Below are positions 25,627 through 34,120 of a stretch of 64,000 nucleotides of DNA, piece after piece (position 1 is the first letter of the stretch; each line of letters starts with the position of its first letter). A program made the translations under genes and the position numbers. The stretch is from Pedobacter zeaxanthinifaciens. GTDB taxonomy: Bacteria > Bacteroidota > Bacteroidia > Sphingobacteriales > Sphingobacteriaceae. The stretch is taken from assembly GCF_003313335.1 (NCBI RefSeq), contig NZ_QMHP01000014.1:1-64000 (forward strand), given 5' to 3'. A model generated the notes under the pieces. It searched no databases. It was not told the origin of the DNA and saw only the letters and a program-made list of their open reading frames with translations.

Positions 25627-25639
25627 CAACTCTGAAAGA

Positions 25640-26128
25640 ATGCACCAAACCACCATCGTTGTCGCCATAGCAGAAAATAACGCCATTGGCAAAAACAACC
25701 AATTACTTTGGCACTTACCTGCCGATTTAAAACATTTTAAAAACATCACCTCTGGGCATGCCATCATTATGGGGCGTAAAACCTACGGTTCCATTGGAAA
25801 ACCACTGCCAAACAGAAGAAACATCGTTATCACCAGACAAACAGACTTAAATTTGGATGGTGCGGAGGTGGTGAACTCTTTAGATGAAGCTTTGAAATTA
25901 TGCCAAAATGAAGAGAAGGCATTCATTATTGGTGGTGCTGAGATTTACAGGCAAGCCATCTCGCTTTGCGATAAAATTGAATTGACCCGTGTGCACCAAG
26001 AATTTGACGCTGATGCTTTTTTTCCGGAATTGGACAACGAAACTTGGGTAGAAATATGGAAAGAAGATCATTTGCCCGACGAAAAAAACAAATTCGCTTA
26101 TACTTTTTCAACTTTGGAGCGGCGTTAA
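25640..26128 (+). CDS. folA: Dihydrofolate reductase
   Basis: 162 residues. NADPH-dependent reduction of dihydrofolate. Conserved IVVAIAENNAIGKNNQLLWH (active-site loop), LPADLKHFKNITSGHAIIMG and GRKTYGSIGKPLPNRRNIVI are present, as is FIIGGAEIYRQAI. Active-site acid is the Asp in LPADLKHF. Same strand and order as thyA, so the pair probably forms a thymidylate cycle operon unless the palindrome between them terminates or processes the mRNA. Confidence 0.96.
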   Translation: MHQTTIVVAIAENNAIGKNNQLLWHLPADLKHFKNITSGHAIIMGRKTYGSIGKPLPNRRNIVITRQTDLNLDGAEVVNSLDEALKLCQNEEKAFIIGGAEIYRQAISLCDKIELTRVHQEFDADAFFPELDNETWVEIWKEDHLPDEKNKFAYTFSTLERR

Positions 26129-26256
26129 GGGTGCCGCAAATAGATAAGATGAACTATGGGCACTGCAATTAAAATCATTTGTGCCCCTGTGGCTTAATAT
26201 AATTTCCACATCCCAATAAAATTACATTTAGCAGTTCTATTATTTAAAAAAATAAT

Positions 26257-26264
26257 TAGATTTG
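26257..26264 (+). promoter_or_regulatory. Candidate -7 element for secDF
   Basis: TAGATTTG matches TAnnTTTG exactly, 47 bp upstream of the secDF ATG. The -33 region is weak. Confidence 0.45.
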
Positions 26265-26311
26265 CCGACTTGTTAAAAAACAGCTTATTATAAAATAGAT
26301 TTAAACAAACA

Positions 26312-29269
26312 ATGCAAGGTAAAGGTTTTATAAAATTTATGGCGATACTTTTGGGTATTGTCTGTCTGTATTCACTTTCTTTCAACATCATTACTTACAA
26401 CGTAGAGAAAAAGGCTAAGGAATTTGCAAAAGGCGATGAAGCTAAAGAAAAAGCATACTTAGACTCGATGGCTACCGAAAAGGTATATCCTCTTTTGGGC
26501 CTTACCTATCAGCAAGTAAAAGGCAAAGAAATCAATTTAGGTCTTGACCTTAAAGGTGGTATGAACGTTACCATGGAAATTTCTTTAGCGGAGTTGACTA
26601 AATCATTAGCCAACAATACTTCTGACGAGAATTTCAATAAAGCCTTATCAAATGCGCAAACGCAGATGAATGCCGGTGGAAAAGATTTCATCTCATTGTT
26701 TGTAAGCGAATACGAGAAACTTGTTCCAAACGGAAAGTTGGCTGATTTCTTCGCTAACCAAGATAACTCAGCACAGTTAAAAGCAACTGCAAGCAACTCT
26801 GAAGTTAAATCTTACTTAAGCAAAGAGGCTACTAGCGCCATCGACAGATCGTTCATCATCTTACGTAGCCGTATTGATGGTTTTGGTGTAGTAAGTCCTA
26901 ACATGCAAAAACAAGAAGGTTCTAACAGGATCTTCATCGAGATGCCAGGTATTCAGGATAAAGAACGTGTTCGCAAATTATTACAAGGTTCTGCTGAATT
27001 ACAATTTTGGCAAGTTTACCAATCGCAGGAAGTTTATCCTGTGTTGGATAACATCAATAAAACCCTTGCTTCAACTTTAAAAGATACTGTTGCTAAAGCA
27101 GCAGTTACTGATACTACTGCTAAAGGCGGTAAATTAGCTGGTTTAACAAAAGGTGCTGCAGCTAAACCTGCCGACACTTCTAAAGACGCCAAAGCTGCTG
27201 AAGCGGTAAAAAACAATCCTTTATTTGCAGTTTTAAATTTACCAGTTGGCATGGATGCTAACGGACAACAACAGTTTATCCCTGGTCCGGTAGTTGGTTT
27301 TGCACAACAAAAAGATACAGCTAGAGTAAACGCTTACTTGGCTAAGCCAGAAATCAAATCTTTAGTTCCAACTACCATGAGGTTCATGTGGGGATTAAAA
27401 CCTAGAGCTGGTTCAAAAACTTTCGAACTTTATGCGATTAAAGTTACTTCATTGGATGGCCGTCCTGATTTAAGCGGTGATGCTGTAGCTAACGCTCGTG
27501 CTGGTTTCGATCAAAAGAACAATCCTGATGTAACCATGTTCATGACTAGTGAAGGTGCTGCAAAATGGAAAAAAATGACTGCTGAAGCTTCAGCAGATCC
27601 TAATAACAAAAAAGCAATTGCAATTGTATTAGATAACACAGTTTATTCCGCTCCTACCGTACAAAACGAAATTCCTAACGGTGTTTCTTCTATCACTGGC
27701 AGCTTCACTGCCGAAGACACTAAAGATTTAGCTAACGTATTGAAGGCTGGTAAGTTACCTGCTCCTGCTAAAATCGTTTCGGATTTCGTTGTAGGTCCTT
27801 CATTGGGTCAACAAGCTATTGACAGCGGTTTGTTATCTTTCGTATTAGCGTTCGTAGTAATTCTTGCTTTCATGGCATTTTACTACAATAAAGCTGGTTG
27901 GGTAGCTAACATCGCTCTGTTAATCAACGTATTCTTTATCATGGGAGTTTTAGCTGCATTTGGTGCGGTATTAACGCTTCCTGGTATTGCAGGTATCGTA
28001 TTAACCATCGGTTTATCGGTTGATGCCAACATCCTGATTTTTGAACGTGTACGTGAAGAGTTGGCGCAAGGGAAATCAACTAATTTAGCGATAAGAGAAG
28101 GTTTTAAACATGCAATGTCTTCTATCCTAGATTCAAACATTACCGTATTCATCTTAGGTATTATCTTATTTGTATTCGGTTCTGGACCAGTACAAGGTTT
28201 TGCTACTACCTTGTGTGTAGGTATCGTTACTTCATTATTCGCAGCGGTATTAATTTCTCGTTTGATTTTCGAATCAATGATGGATAAAAAAGCTAACATC
28301 ACTTTCGATAATAGTATGACTAGAAACGCATTCAAAAACTTAGCCTTCAACTTCGTTGGTCGCAGAAAGTTATATTATGTGATTTCAAGTGTAATTATCA
28401 TTGCTGGTGTGGCCATGTACTTTAAAAATGGTGGTTTACACTTAGGTGTTGATTTTAAAGGTGGTAGAACTTACATGGTGAAGTTCGACAAACAAATGAA
28501 CACTGAAGATGTTGCTAAGACTCTTTCTGCTAATTTTGAAGGCGAAGAGGCTTTGGTAAAAACCATTGGAACTGATAACTCATTAAAAATCACTACACCT
28601 TACCATATCACTGATCAAGCTGCTGATGCTGATAAAGTGGTAGAATCTGCTTTGCGTAAAGGCTTAGATGGTATGGGTGCAAAATATACCATTGAAAGTT
28701 CACAAAAAGTAACACCAACTATTGCAAGCGATATCATTACTAGCGCAGTTTACGCGGTATTGTTCTCTTGTTTAGTGATGTTTATTTACATCTTGGTACG
28801 TTTCAAAAAATGGCAATATGGTTTAGGTGCGGTAATCGCATTATTCCACGATGTGCTTTTAGTACTTTCTTTCTACACCATTTTAGATGGCGTGCTTCCT
28901 TTCCCTCTAGAGATTGGTCAAGATTTTATCGCAGCAATTTTAACGGTAATGGGTTACACCATGACTGAAACGGTAATCGTATTTGACCGTATCCGTGAGC
29001 GTTTAGAGCACACTGGTAAAGATGATGCTTACGGCGAAGAACGCAACAAGTTAATCAACTTTGCGTTGAACAGCACGTTAAGCCGTACCATCTTAACTTC
29101 ATTGTCAGTATTCTTCGTATTGATCGTGATCTTTATTTTCGGTGGCGATAGCATCCGTGGTTTCATCTTCGCATTGTTAATTGGTCGTATCATTGGTACT
29201 TATTCATCATTATGTATCTCTACGCCAATCGTAATCGACTTATCAAACGACGATAAGGCTACTAAGTAG
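26312..29269 (+). CDS. secDF: Fused protein-export subunit SecDF
   Basis: 985 residues, SecD (about 1-640) fused to SecF (about 660-985), as is usual in Bacteroidota. It uses the proton-motive force to complete Sec-dependent translocation. The SecD part has an N-terminal helix, LGLDLKGGMNVTMEIS, a large periplasmic P1 domain and a helix bundle with GLSVDANILIFERVREEL. The SecF part begins with LHLGVDFKGGRTYMVKF and has GYTMTETVIVFDRIRERLE. An Ala/Lys/Asp-rich insert lies near residues 260-300 in the periplasmic domain. A strong terminator follows 27 nt after the stop. Confidence 0.97.
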   Translation: MQGKGFIKFMAILLGIVCLYSLSFNIITYNVEKKAKEFAKGDEAKEKAYLDSMATEKVYPLLGLTYQQVKGKEINLGLDLKGGMNVTMEISLAELTKSLANNTSDENFNKALSNAQTQMNAGGKDFISLFVSEYEKLVPNGKLADFFANQDNSAQLKATASNSEVKSYLSKEATSAIDRSFIILRSRIDGFGVVSPNMQKQEGSNRIFIEMPGIQDKERVRKLLQGSAELQFWQVYQSQEVYPVLDNINKTLASTLKDTVAKAAVTDTTAKGGKLAGLTKGAAAKPADTSKDAKAAEAVKNNPLFAVLNLPVGMDANGQQQFIPGPVVGFAQQKDTARVNAYLAKPEIKSLVPTTMRFMWGLKPRAGSKTFELYAIKVTSLDGRPDLSGDAVANARAGFDQKNNPDVTMFMTSEGAAKWKKMTAEASADPNNKKAIAIVLDNTVYSAPTVQNEIPNGVSSITGSFTAEDTKDLANVLKAGKLPAPAKIVSDFVVGPSLGQQAIDSGLLSFVLAFVVILAFMAFYYNKAGWVANIALLINVFFIMGVLAAFGAVLTLPGIAGIVLTIGLSVDANILIFERVREELAQGKSTNLAIREGFKHAMSSILDSNITVFILGIILFVFGSGPVQGFATTLCVGIVTSLFAAVLISRLIFESMMDKKANITFDNSMTRNAFKNLAFNFVGRRKLYYVISSVIIIAGVAMYFKNGGLHLGVDFKGGRTYMVKFDKQMNTEDVAKTLSANFEGEEALVKTIGTDNSLKITTPYHITDQAADADKVVESALRKGLDGMGAKYTIESSQKVTPTIASDIITSAVYAVLFSCLVMFIYILVRFKKWQYGLGAVIALFHDVLLVLSFYTILDGVLPFPLEIGQDFIAAILTVMGYTMTETVIVFDRIRERLEHTGKDDAYGEERNKLINFALNSTLSRTILTSLSVFFVLIVIFIFGGDSIRGFIFALLIGRIIGTYSSLCISTPIVIDLSNDDKATK

Positions 29270-29296
29270 AACTTAAAAACCAAATTATAAATCAAC

Positions 29297-29329
29297 AGGT
29301 CCCGGAGTTATTCGGGACCTTTGTTTTTT
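29297..29329 (+). terminator. Intrinsic terminator after secDF
   Basis: Eight-bp stem AGGTCCCG/CGGGACCT followed by TTGTTTTTT. Confidence 0.9.
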
Positions 29330-29456
29330 ATACCATCTGGTAAACTCAACAGATTACAATTAAATAACGCAACTAAAACGAAACAACTAAATATCCAACA
29401 AAGCAATTCACTATATTTACCGCAAACCAAATGGGCCTTTACTTAGTTTATTTACT

Positions 29457-30761
29457 ATGGAAAAGAGAAAGAAAATTGTAATTATTGGTGGCGGTTTTGG
29501 CGGCATTGAGCTGGCAAAAAAGCTGAAGCATCAAAATGTTGATATTGTTATTCTTGACAAACATAATTACCACACTTTTCAGCCCCTACTCTACCAAGTA
29601 GCAACGGGCGGCTTAGAAGCGGATTCCATTGCTTTTCCTATCCGAAAGATTTTCAAAGGTCAAAAAAACCTTAAGTTTAGAGTAACGGAAGTGAAAAAAG
29701 TTATTCCCGAACTTAACCGTTTAGAAACTACTATTGGCGAATGCGAGTACGATTATTTGGTAATCGCTACCGGATCAACCAGTAACTTTTTTGGCCAAAC
29801 AGAGATTGCTCAAAATGCCATGCCGATGAAATCTATTCCGGAGGCACTTAACTTAAGGAGCTTAATTCTGCAAAACTTAGAAGCTGCCATTATTGCGCAA
29901 GATCCGGTTAAGGAAAACGAGCTGTTAAACTTCGTTGTAGTTGGTGGCGGACCAACCGGTGTAGAAACCGCCGGAGCTATTGCCGAACTTAAAAAGCATG
30001 TACTTAAAAATGATTATCCAGAACTGGATTTAAATAAAGTAAACATCTATCTAATTGAAGGTTCAGCAGAGCTACTTGGCGCCATGTCGGTACAGGCACA
30101 ACAAAAATCAAAACAGTTTTTGGAAGAGCTTGGCGTAACCGTTTACACGGAAACTAGAGTACAAGGCTATGATGGGCAAACACTTTCTTTGGTTGATGGC
30201 AGAAAAATTGGCTCTGCAACTGTGATTTGGAGTGCAGGTGTAAAAGGCGTAGTGCTTGATGGCTTAAGTACCGAAGCAGTAGTACGCGGAAATAGGTTAA
30301 AAGTGAACGAAATCAACTTGGTGGAAGGTTACCAAAACGTTTTTGCCATTGGCGATGTAGCAGCTATGATTACACCACAAACCCCAAATGGTCACCCCGG
30401 CGTTGCACCAGCAGCCATCCAACAGGGTAAAAATCTGGCAAAAAACATCATTAACCTCATTGAAAATAAACCAACTACAGCTTTCAAATATTTTGATAAA
30501 GGTGCCATGGCTACTGTTGGAAGAAACAGAGCAGTAGTTGATATCAACAAAATAAGATTTCAAGGAATATTTGCTTGGTTTACTTGGATGTTTGTACATT
30601 TAATGACTTTAGTAGGCTTCAGAAATAAATTGGTGGTTTTTGTAAATTGGGTTTGGAGTTACTTTAGCTATGATAGAGGCACACGTTTAATCATCAGAAC
30701 CTTTAAACCTTACAAAGAATACAAACGAATACATGACCCAGAAACAGCTTCAAGCGAATAA
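29457..30761 (+). CDS. ndh: Type II NADH dehydrogenase (NDH-2-like FAD oxidoreductase)
   Basis: 434 residues. Single-subunit, non-proton-pumping NADH:quinone oxidoreductase. First Rossmann motif VIIGGGFGGIELAKKL binds FAD (near residue 10), HNYHTFQPLLYQVATGGLE is the NDH-2 quinone-site signature, second Rossmann motif VVVGGGPTGVETAGAIAEL binds NADH (about 160), and FAIGDVA closes the FAD site. The C-terminus (FAWFTWMFVHLMTLVGF and following) is the amphipathic membrane anchor. Its 3' end overlaps the start of mgsA by 29 nt in another frame. Confidence 0.93.
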   Translation: MEKRKKIVIIGGGFGGIELAKKLKHQNVDIVILDKHNYHTFQPLLYQVATGGLEADSIAFPIRKIFKGQKNLKFRVTEVKKVIPELNRLETTIGECEYDYLVIATGSTSNFFGQTEIAQNAMPMKSIPEALNLRSLILQNLEAAIIAQDPVKENELLNFVVVGGGPTGVETAGAIAELKKHVLKNDYPELDLNKVNIYLIEGSAELLGAMSVQAQQKSKQFLEELGVTVYTETRVQGYDGQTLSLVDGRKIGSATVIWSAGVKGVVLDGLSTEAVVRGNRLKVNEINLVEGYQNVFAIGDVAAMITPQTPNGHPGVAPAAIQQGKNLAKNIINLIENKPTTAFKYFDKGAMATVGRNRAVVDINKIRFQGIFAWFTWMFVHLMTLVGFRNKLVVFVNWVWSYFSYDRGTRLIIRTFKPYKEYKRIHDPETASSE

Positions 30762-31182
30762 AACCATTGCCCTTGTGGCGCATGACCATAGGAAAGATGA
30801 CTTAATTAAGTGGGCGACAGTCAATCGAGAAGCACTTAGCTCACATAACTTAGTAGCTACTGGAACCACTGGCAGGCTACTGGAAGAAAACTTACAGCTG
30901 CCCGTTAAAAAATTATTGAGCGGCCCGCTTGGTGGCGACCAACAAATTGGTGCCTTGATAGCGCAGAGTGAAATTGATGTACTCATTTTCTTTTGGGATC
31001 CGATGGAAGCACAACCGCATGACCCTGATGTAAAAGCGCTATTGCGTGTGGGCATTGTTTGGAATATCCCTATGGCTTGCGATGTAGCTACCGCCGATTT
31101 TTTAATATCATCGCCCTACATGAAAGGCACTTACACTGCAGCGCTTACCGATTACGATGAATACAAAAACAGAAAAGTCTAA
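30733..31182 (+). CDS. mgsA: Methylglyoxal synthase
   Basis: 149 residues, typical length. Converts dihydroxyacetone phosphate to methylglyoxal, a bypass that frees phosphate. ALVAHDHRKDDLIKW is the N-terminal signature, ATGTTGRLLEE the phosphate-binding loop, and GPLGGDQQIGALI carries the catalytic Asp69. ATG lies inside ndh (29-nt overlap), and its own end overlaps the following lyase gene by 26 nt, so the three are almost certainly one transcript. Start choice is supported by the conserved N-terminus, which leaves no later Met. Confidence 0.94.
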   Translation: MTQKQLQANKTIALVAHDHRKDDLIKWATVNREALSSHNLVATGTTGRLLEENLQLPVKKLLSGPLGGDQQIGALIAQSEIDVLIFFWDPMEAQPHDPDVKALLRVGIVWNIPMACDVATADFLISSPYMKGTYTAALTDYDEYKNRKV

Positions 31183-32035
31183 CCACATTAAGTTAATTGA
31201 ATGCCCTCGTGATGCCATGCAGGGCTTGCATGATTTTGTGCCTACCAATTTGAAAGTGGCCTATCTCAATTTGTTGCTTCAAGTGGGCTTTGATACTTTG
31301 GATTTCGGAAGTTTTGTATCACCGAAAGCGATACCTCAAATGAGAGATACAGAGGAGGTTTTAGCGCAACTAGACCTAAGTAGCAATACGAAATTATTAG
31401 CCATTGTTGCTAATTTGAAAGGGGTTGAAAATGCGGTGAAACATAAAGAAATTAACTATTTAGGATTTCCATTTTCTATATCTGAAACCTTTCAACAGCG
31501 CAATACCAATTCAAGTATAGCACAATCACTAGTAACTGTTGAGCAAATGCTAGAAATTTGCGATAAGCATCAAAAAGAAGCCGTTATTTACCTATCTATG
31601 GGCTTTGGCAATCCTTACGGGGATGAGTGGAATACTGATATCATTTCACATTGGACTGAGGAGTTAGTAAAAAAGGGAGCAAAAATTATAGCCGTTGCTG
31701 ATACCGTTGGCGTATCTACTCCTGAAAAAATCAAAACAATACTTCCTCCCCTAGTCAATGAATTTCCAAACGTTGAATTTGGTTTACACTTACACAGCAC
31801 GCCACAGCAACGTTTAGAGAAAATTGCAGCAGCGTTTGAAGCAGGTTGCACCCGTATGGATAGCGCTTTAAAGGGTTACGGTGGCTGCCCTATGGCTGCA
31901 GATGATTTAACAGGAAACATTGCAACAGAAGACGTGATCGACTACCTAGCTACACAAGGTTTAAATCCTCACTTAAATACGGAAAAATGGCAAGAGGCGA
32001 TGTTATTTTCAACGCATATTTTTAATGGTGGCTAA
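31157..32035 (+). CDS. Hydroxymethylglutaryl-CoA lyase
   Basis: 292 residues, DRE-TIM metallolyase family. Splits HMG-CoA into acetoacetate and acetyl-CoA in leucine degradation. The catalytic Arg-Asp pair is in IECPRDAMQG (most lyases have GPRDGLQ), metal ligands appear in EFGLHLHST, and the flexible-loop Cys is in LKGYGGCPMA. All key residues are present, so activity is plausible; the related HMGL-like aldolases are the alternative. It overlaps mgsA by 26 nt at its start and the convergent Crp-family gene by 14 nt at its end. Confidence 0.88.
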   Translation: MNTKTEKSNHIKLIECPRDAMQGLHDFVPTNLKVAYLNLLLQVGFDTLDFGSFVSPKAIPQMRDTEEVLAQLDLSSNTKLLAIVANLKGVENAVKHKEINYLGFPFSISETFQQRNTNSSIAQSLVTVEQMLEICDKHQKEAVIYLSMGFGNPYGDEWNTDIISHWTEELVKKGAKIIAVADTVGVSTPEKIKTILPPLVNEFPNVEFGLHLHSTPQQRLEKIAAAFEAGCTRMDSALKGYGGCPMAADDLTGNIATEDVIDYLATQGLNPHLNTEKWQEAMLFSTHIFNGG

Positions 32036-32591
32036 AGCCTTTCAACGCCCTGTTCAAACTTCTTAACGTAATACCCAAATAGGCAGCCATATCTTCTTTA
32101 CTGAGTTGTAGTTGCTGCTTATCTCGTAATTCCAATAGTTTTGCCAAACCATGCTCCACGGTATAAAGTTGCTGAAATGAAGCCCTGCTAGAGGTATTCA
32201 CCATGCGTTCGGCCAATTCCTTCAGCAACAACTTATTTAAACGCATATCCTTATCCATCAAGTCATTAAACAGTTTAATGGATATGCTATAAACTTCTAG
32301 CGTGGTCACCGCTGCTACGTTACATAAGCACGGCATTTCTCTAATCGCTTCTATCTCGCCTAATATTTCACCTTTGCCCAAAAATTCCAAGATATAATCT
32401 TTGCCGTTTTCTTCCGAGAAAAAACATTTCGCTATGCCTTCCTTAATGATATAAATTTGGTGTACACGTTCGCCTTGGGTTAAAAATTGGGCATCAACTG
32501 TCAATTGCTGCACTTTGATGTAACGGGTGTAAGCATCATCACTATACAACTCTTTGATGTAAGATAAAAACTCGTTATTGGTTCTTAACAT
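32022..32591 (-). CDS. Crp/Fnr-family transcriptional regulator
   Basis: 189 residues. N-terminal cyclic-nucleotide-binding beta-roll (about 15-115: VHQIYIIKEGIAKCFF, YILEFLGKGEILGEIEAI) and a short C-terminal helix-turn-helix (about 150-188: LSKEDMAAYLGITLRSLNRA). The canonical cAMP-contacting residues are not obvious, so the ligand is unknown; there is no FNR-type Cys cluster. Such solo regulators are abundant in Bacteroidota. Convergent with the lyase gene (14-nt overlap) and divergent from the HAD gene, sharing a 71-bp intergenic region. Confidence 0.9.
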   Translation of the reverse strand: MLRTNNEFLSYIKELYSDDAYTRYIKVQQLTVDAQFLTQGERVHQIYIIKEGIAKCFFSEENGKDYILEFLGKGEILGEIEAIREMPCLCNVAAVTTLEVYSISIKLFNDLMDKDMRLNKLLLKELAERMVNTSSRASFQQLYTVEHGLAKLLELRDKQQLQLSKEDMAAYLGITLRSLNRALKGFSHH

Positions 32592-32662
32592 GGAACTGGG
32601 GACATTTGTCCTTTTTTACTTCTAAAATTTAAGCCACTTTTGCAGCACAACAAAGATAAACG

Positions 32663-33349
32663 ATGAAAAATCAAATCAAAACTATAGCATTTGATGCTGA
32701 CGATACACTTTGGCAAAACGAAGAATATTTTAGGGAGGCAGAGCTGAAGTTTAGCGAACTCGTAGCTGCTAAAAATCCTGATCAAGTGATTCAATCGCTA
32801 TTTGAAATTGAGATGAAAAACTTACCGATGTATGGTTACGGCATAAAGGGTTTCATGCTTTGTATGATAGAAACTTTACATCAACTTTATCCAGAAAACC
32901 TGAGTAGTAAACTAATTGAAGGAGCTTTTAAAATAGGGCATCAACTACTTCAAAAGCCGGTAATTTTATTGGATGGTATTGAAGAAACCCTTTCGCACTT
33001 GTTCGGCAAATACCGATTGGTGATGGCCACTAAAGGCGATTTATTAGATCAAGAAAGGAAACTGGAAAAATCCGGATTGGCAAAGTATTTCCATCATATC
33101 GAAATCATGAGCGATAAAAAGCCGGCGAACTACCAAAAACTGATTAAGCACCTGGATTGTAAACCTGAAAATTTTTTGATGGTTGGCAACTCATTAAAAT
33201 CAGATATTTTACCGGTGCTTGCCATTAATGGTCTTGCTGTAGAAGTGCCTTACCATACCACTTGGCAACACGAAATACACGATGAACCTATTGATCATCC
33301 CAATTTCTATTCCGTACGCAGTATGGATCAAATCATCCATTTGTTGTAA
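32663..33349 (+). CDS. HAD-superfamily hydrolase
   Basis: 228 residues. Motif I FDADDTLW has the nucleophile Asp11 and acid Asp13; motif II is in LVMATKGD; motif III Lys in the SDKKPANYQ region; motif IV MVGNSLKSDI. The helical cap sits between motifs I and II (about 20-95), so it is a type C1 phosphatase-like HAD, possibly a phosphoglycolate- or nucleotide-phosphatase relative. The substrate cannot be given. Divergently transcribed from the Crp-type regulator. Confidence 0.9.
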   Translation: MKNQIKTIAFDADDTLWQNEEYFREAELKFSELVAAKNPDQVIQSLFEIEMKNLPMYGYGIKGFMLCMIETLHQLYPENLSSKLIEGAFKIGHQLLQKPVILLDGIEETLSHLFGKYRLVMATKGDLLDQERKLEKSGLAKYFHHIEIMSDKKPANYQKLIKHLDCKPENFLMVGNSLKSDILPVLAINGLAVEVPYHTTWQHEIHDEPIDHPNFYSVRSMDQIIHLL

Positions 33350-33403
33350 AAGCTCCCAATTTCGGGATCAAAATTTTAGATTTTTTGAAAACTCCGACAT
33401 AAA

Positions 33404-34024
33404 ATGAAAAAAATTAACATAGACACTTGGAAGCGTAAAGATCATTTTCGATTTTTTAGTCAGTTTGAAGAGCCCTTTTTTGGCGTTGTGGTAAACATTG
33501 ATTGTACTACTGCTTACGCTAAAGCAAAAAAATTAGGCCATTCATTTTTTTTGTATTACCTGTACAGGGCCATGAAGGCCGCTAACCAAATAGAGGAGTT
33601 TCGCTACCGCATTGAAGGTGAGGATATTATAATCCACGATCAAATTAACGTTTCTACCACCATCAACAGAAAAGATGATACTTTTGGTTTTGCCTACTTT
33701 GATTACCATACAAATGAAGAAATTTTTATAGCTAATGCAAAAAAAGCAATAGAAGAAGTTCAACAATCGGAAGGATTAAAGCTTGCACAGCCTGGTTCCT
33801 GCGATATGCATTTTTCTGCTATTCCATGGGTTGATTTTACTTCCTTATCACATGCTCGTAGCTTCAGCTTCCCCGACAGCTCTCCTAAAATATCAGTTGG
33901 CAAAATGATAGAGAAAGATGGCACCCAACAGTTTGCTGTTTCTGTACATATCCACCATGGTCTTGCCGATGGCCTACACGTGGGTAAATTTGTCTCTTTG
34001 TTTCAAGAACTGATGAACAAATAA
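33404..34024 (+). CDS. Chloramphenicol acetyltransferase-like protein (type A CAT fold)
   Basis: 206 residues, close to the ~215 of classical CATs. The N-terminal MKKINIDTWKRKDHFRFF corresponds to the CAT N-terminus, SFFLYYLYRAMKAANQIEEF to helix 1, and FSAIPWVDFTSLSHA to the trimer-interface strand. The catalytic motif reads HHGLADGLHVG (canonical HHAVCDGFHV), so catalytic His185 and the structural Asp are kept while neighbours differ. Acetylation of chloramphenicol is possible but not certain; chromosomal CAT-like enzymes of environmental bacteria can have other acceptors. No mobile element is adjacent. Confidence 0.85.
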   Translation: MKKINIDTWKRKDHFRFFSQFEEPFFGVVVNIDCTTAYAKAKKLGHSFFLYYLYRAMKAANQIEEFRYRIEGEDIIIHDQINVSTTINRKDDTFGFAYFDYHTNEEIFIANAKKAIEEVQQSEGLKLAQPGSCDMHFSAIPWVDFTSLSHARSFSFPDSSPKISVGKMIEKDGTQQFAVSVHIHHGLADGLHVGKFVSLFQELMNK

Positions 34025-34050
34025 ATATTTGTCAGCGGTTTGAAATATTA

Positions 34051-34069
34051 ATTGCAATATAATTGCAAT
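34051..34069. promoter_or_regulatory. Candidate operator: two ATTGCAAT palindromes one helical turn apart
   Basis: ATTGCAAT, itself a perfect palindrome, occurs at 34051-34058 and 34062-34069, an 11-bp centre spacing. The pair lies about 50-70 bp upstream of the thioredoxin-reductase-like ATG and just after a TTTG (34039-34042) that could be a -33 element. A dimeric regulator binding one face of the helix would fit. No regulator gene is adjacent. Confidence 0.4.
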
Positions 34070-34120
34070 AACAAAACTATGCTTAAATTCGTTTAGTTAA
34101 TAACCGAAAAAGATATTGTT

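Noticed and set aside
27883..28350. 155-codon open frame antisense to secDF
   Set aside because: Shadow of a highly conserved gene; it has no start context or family resemblance.
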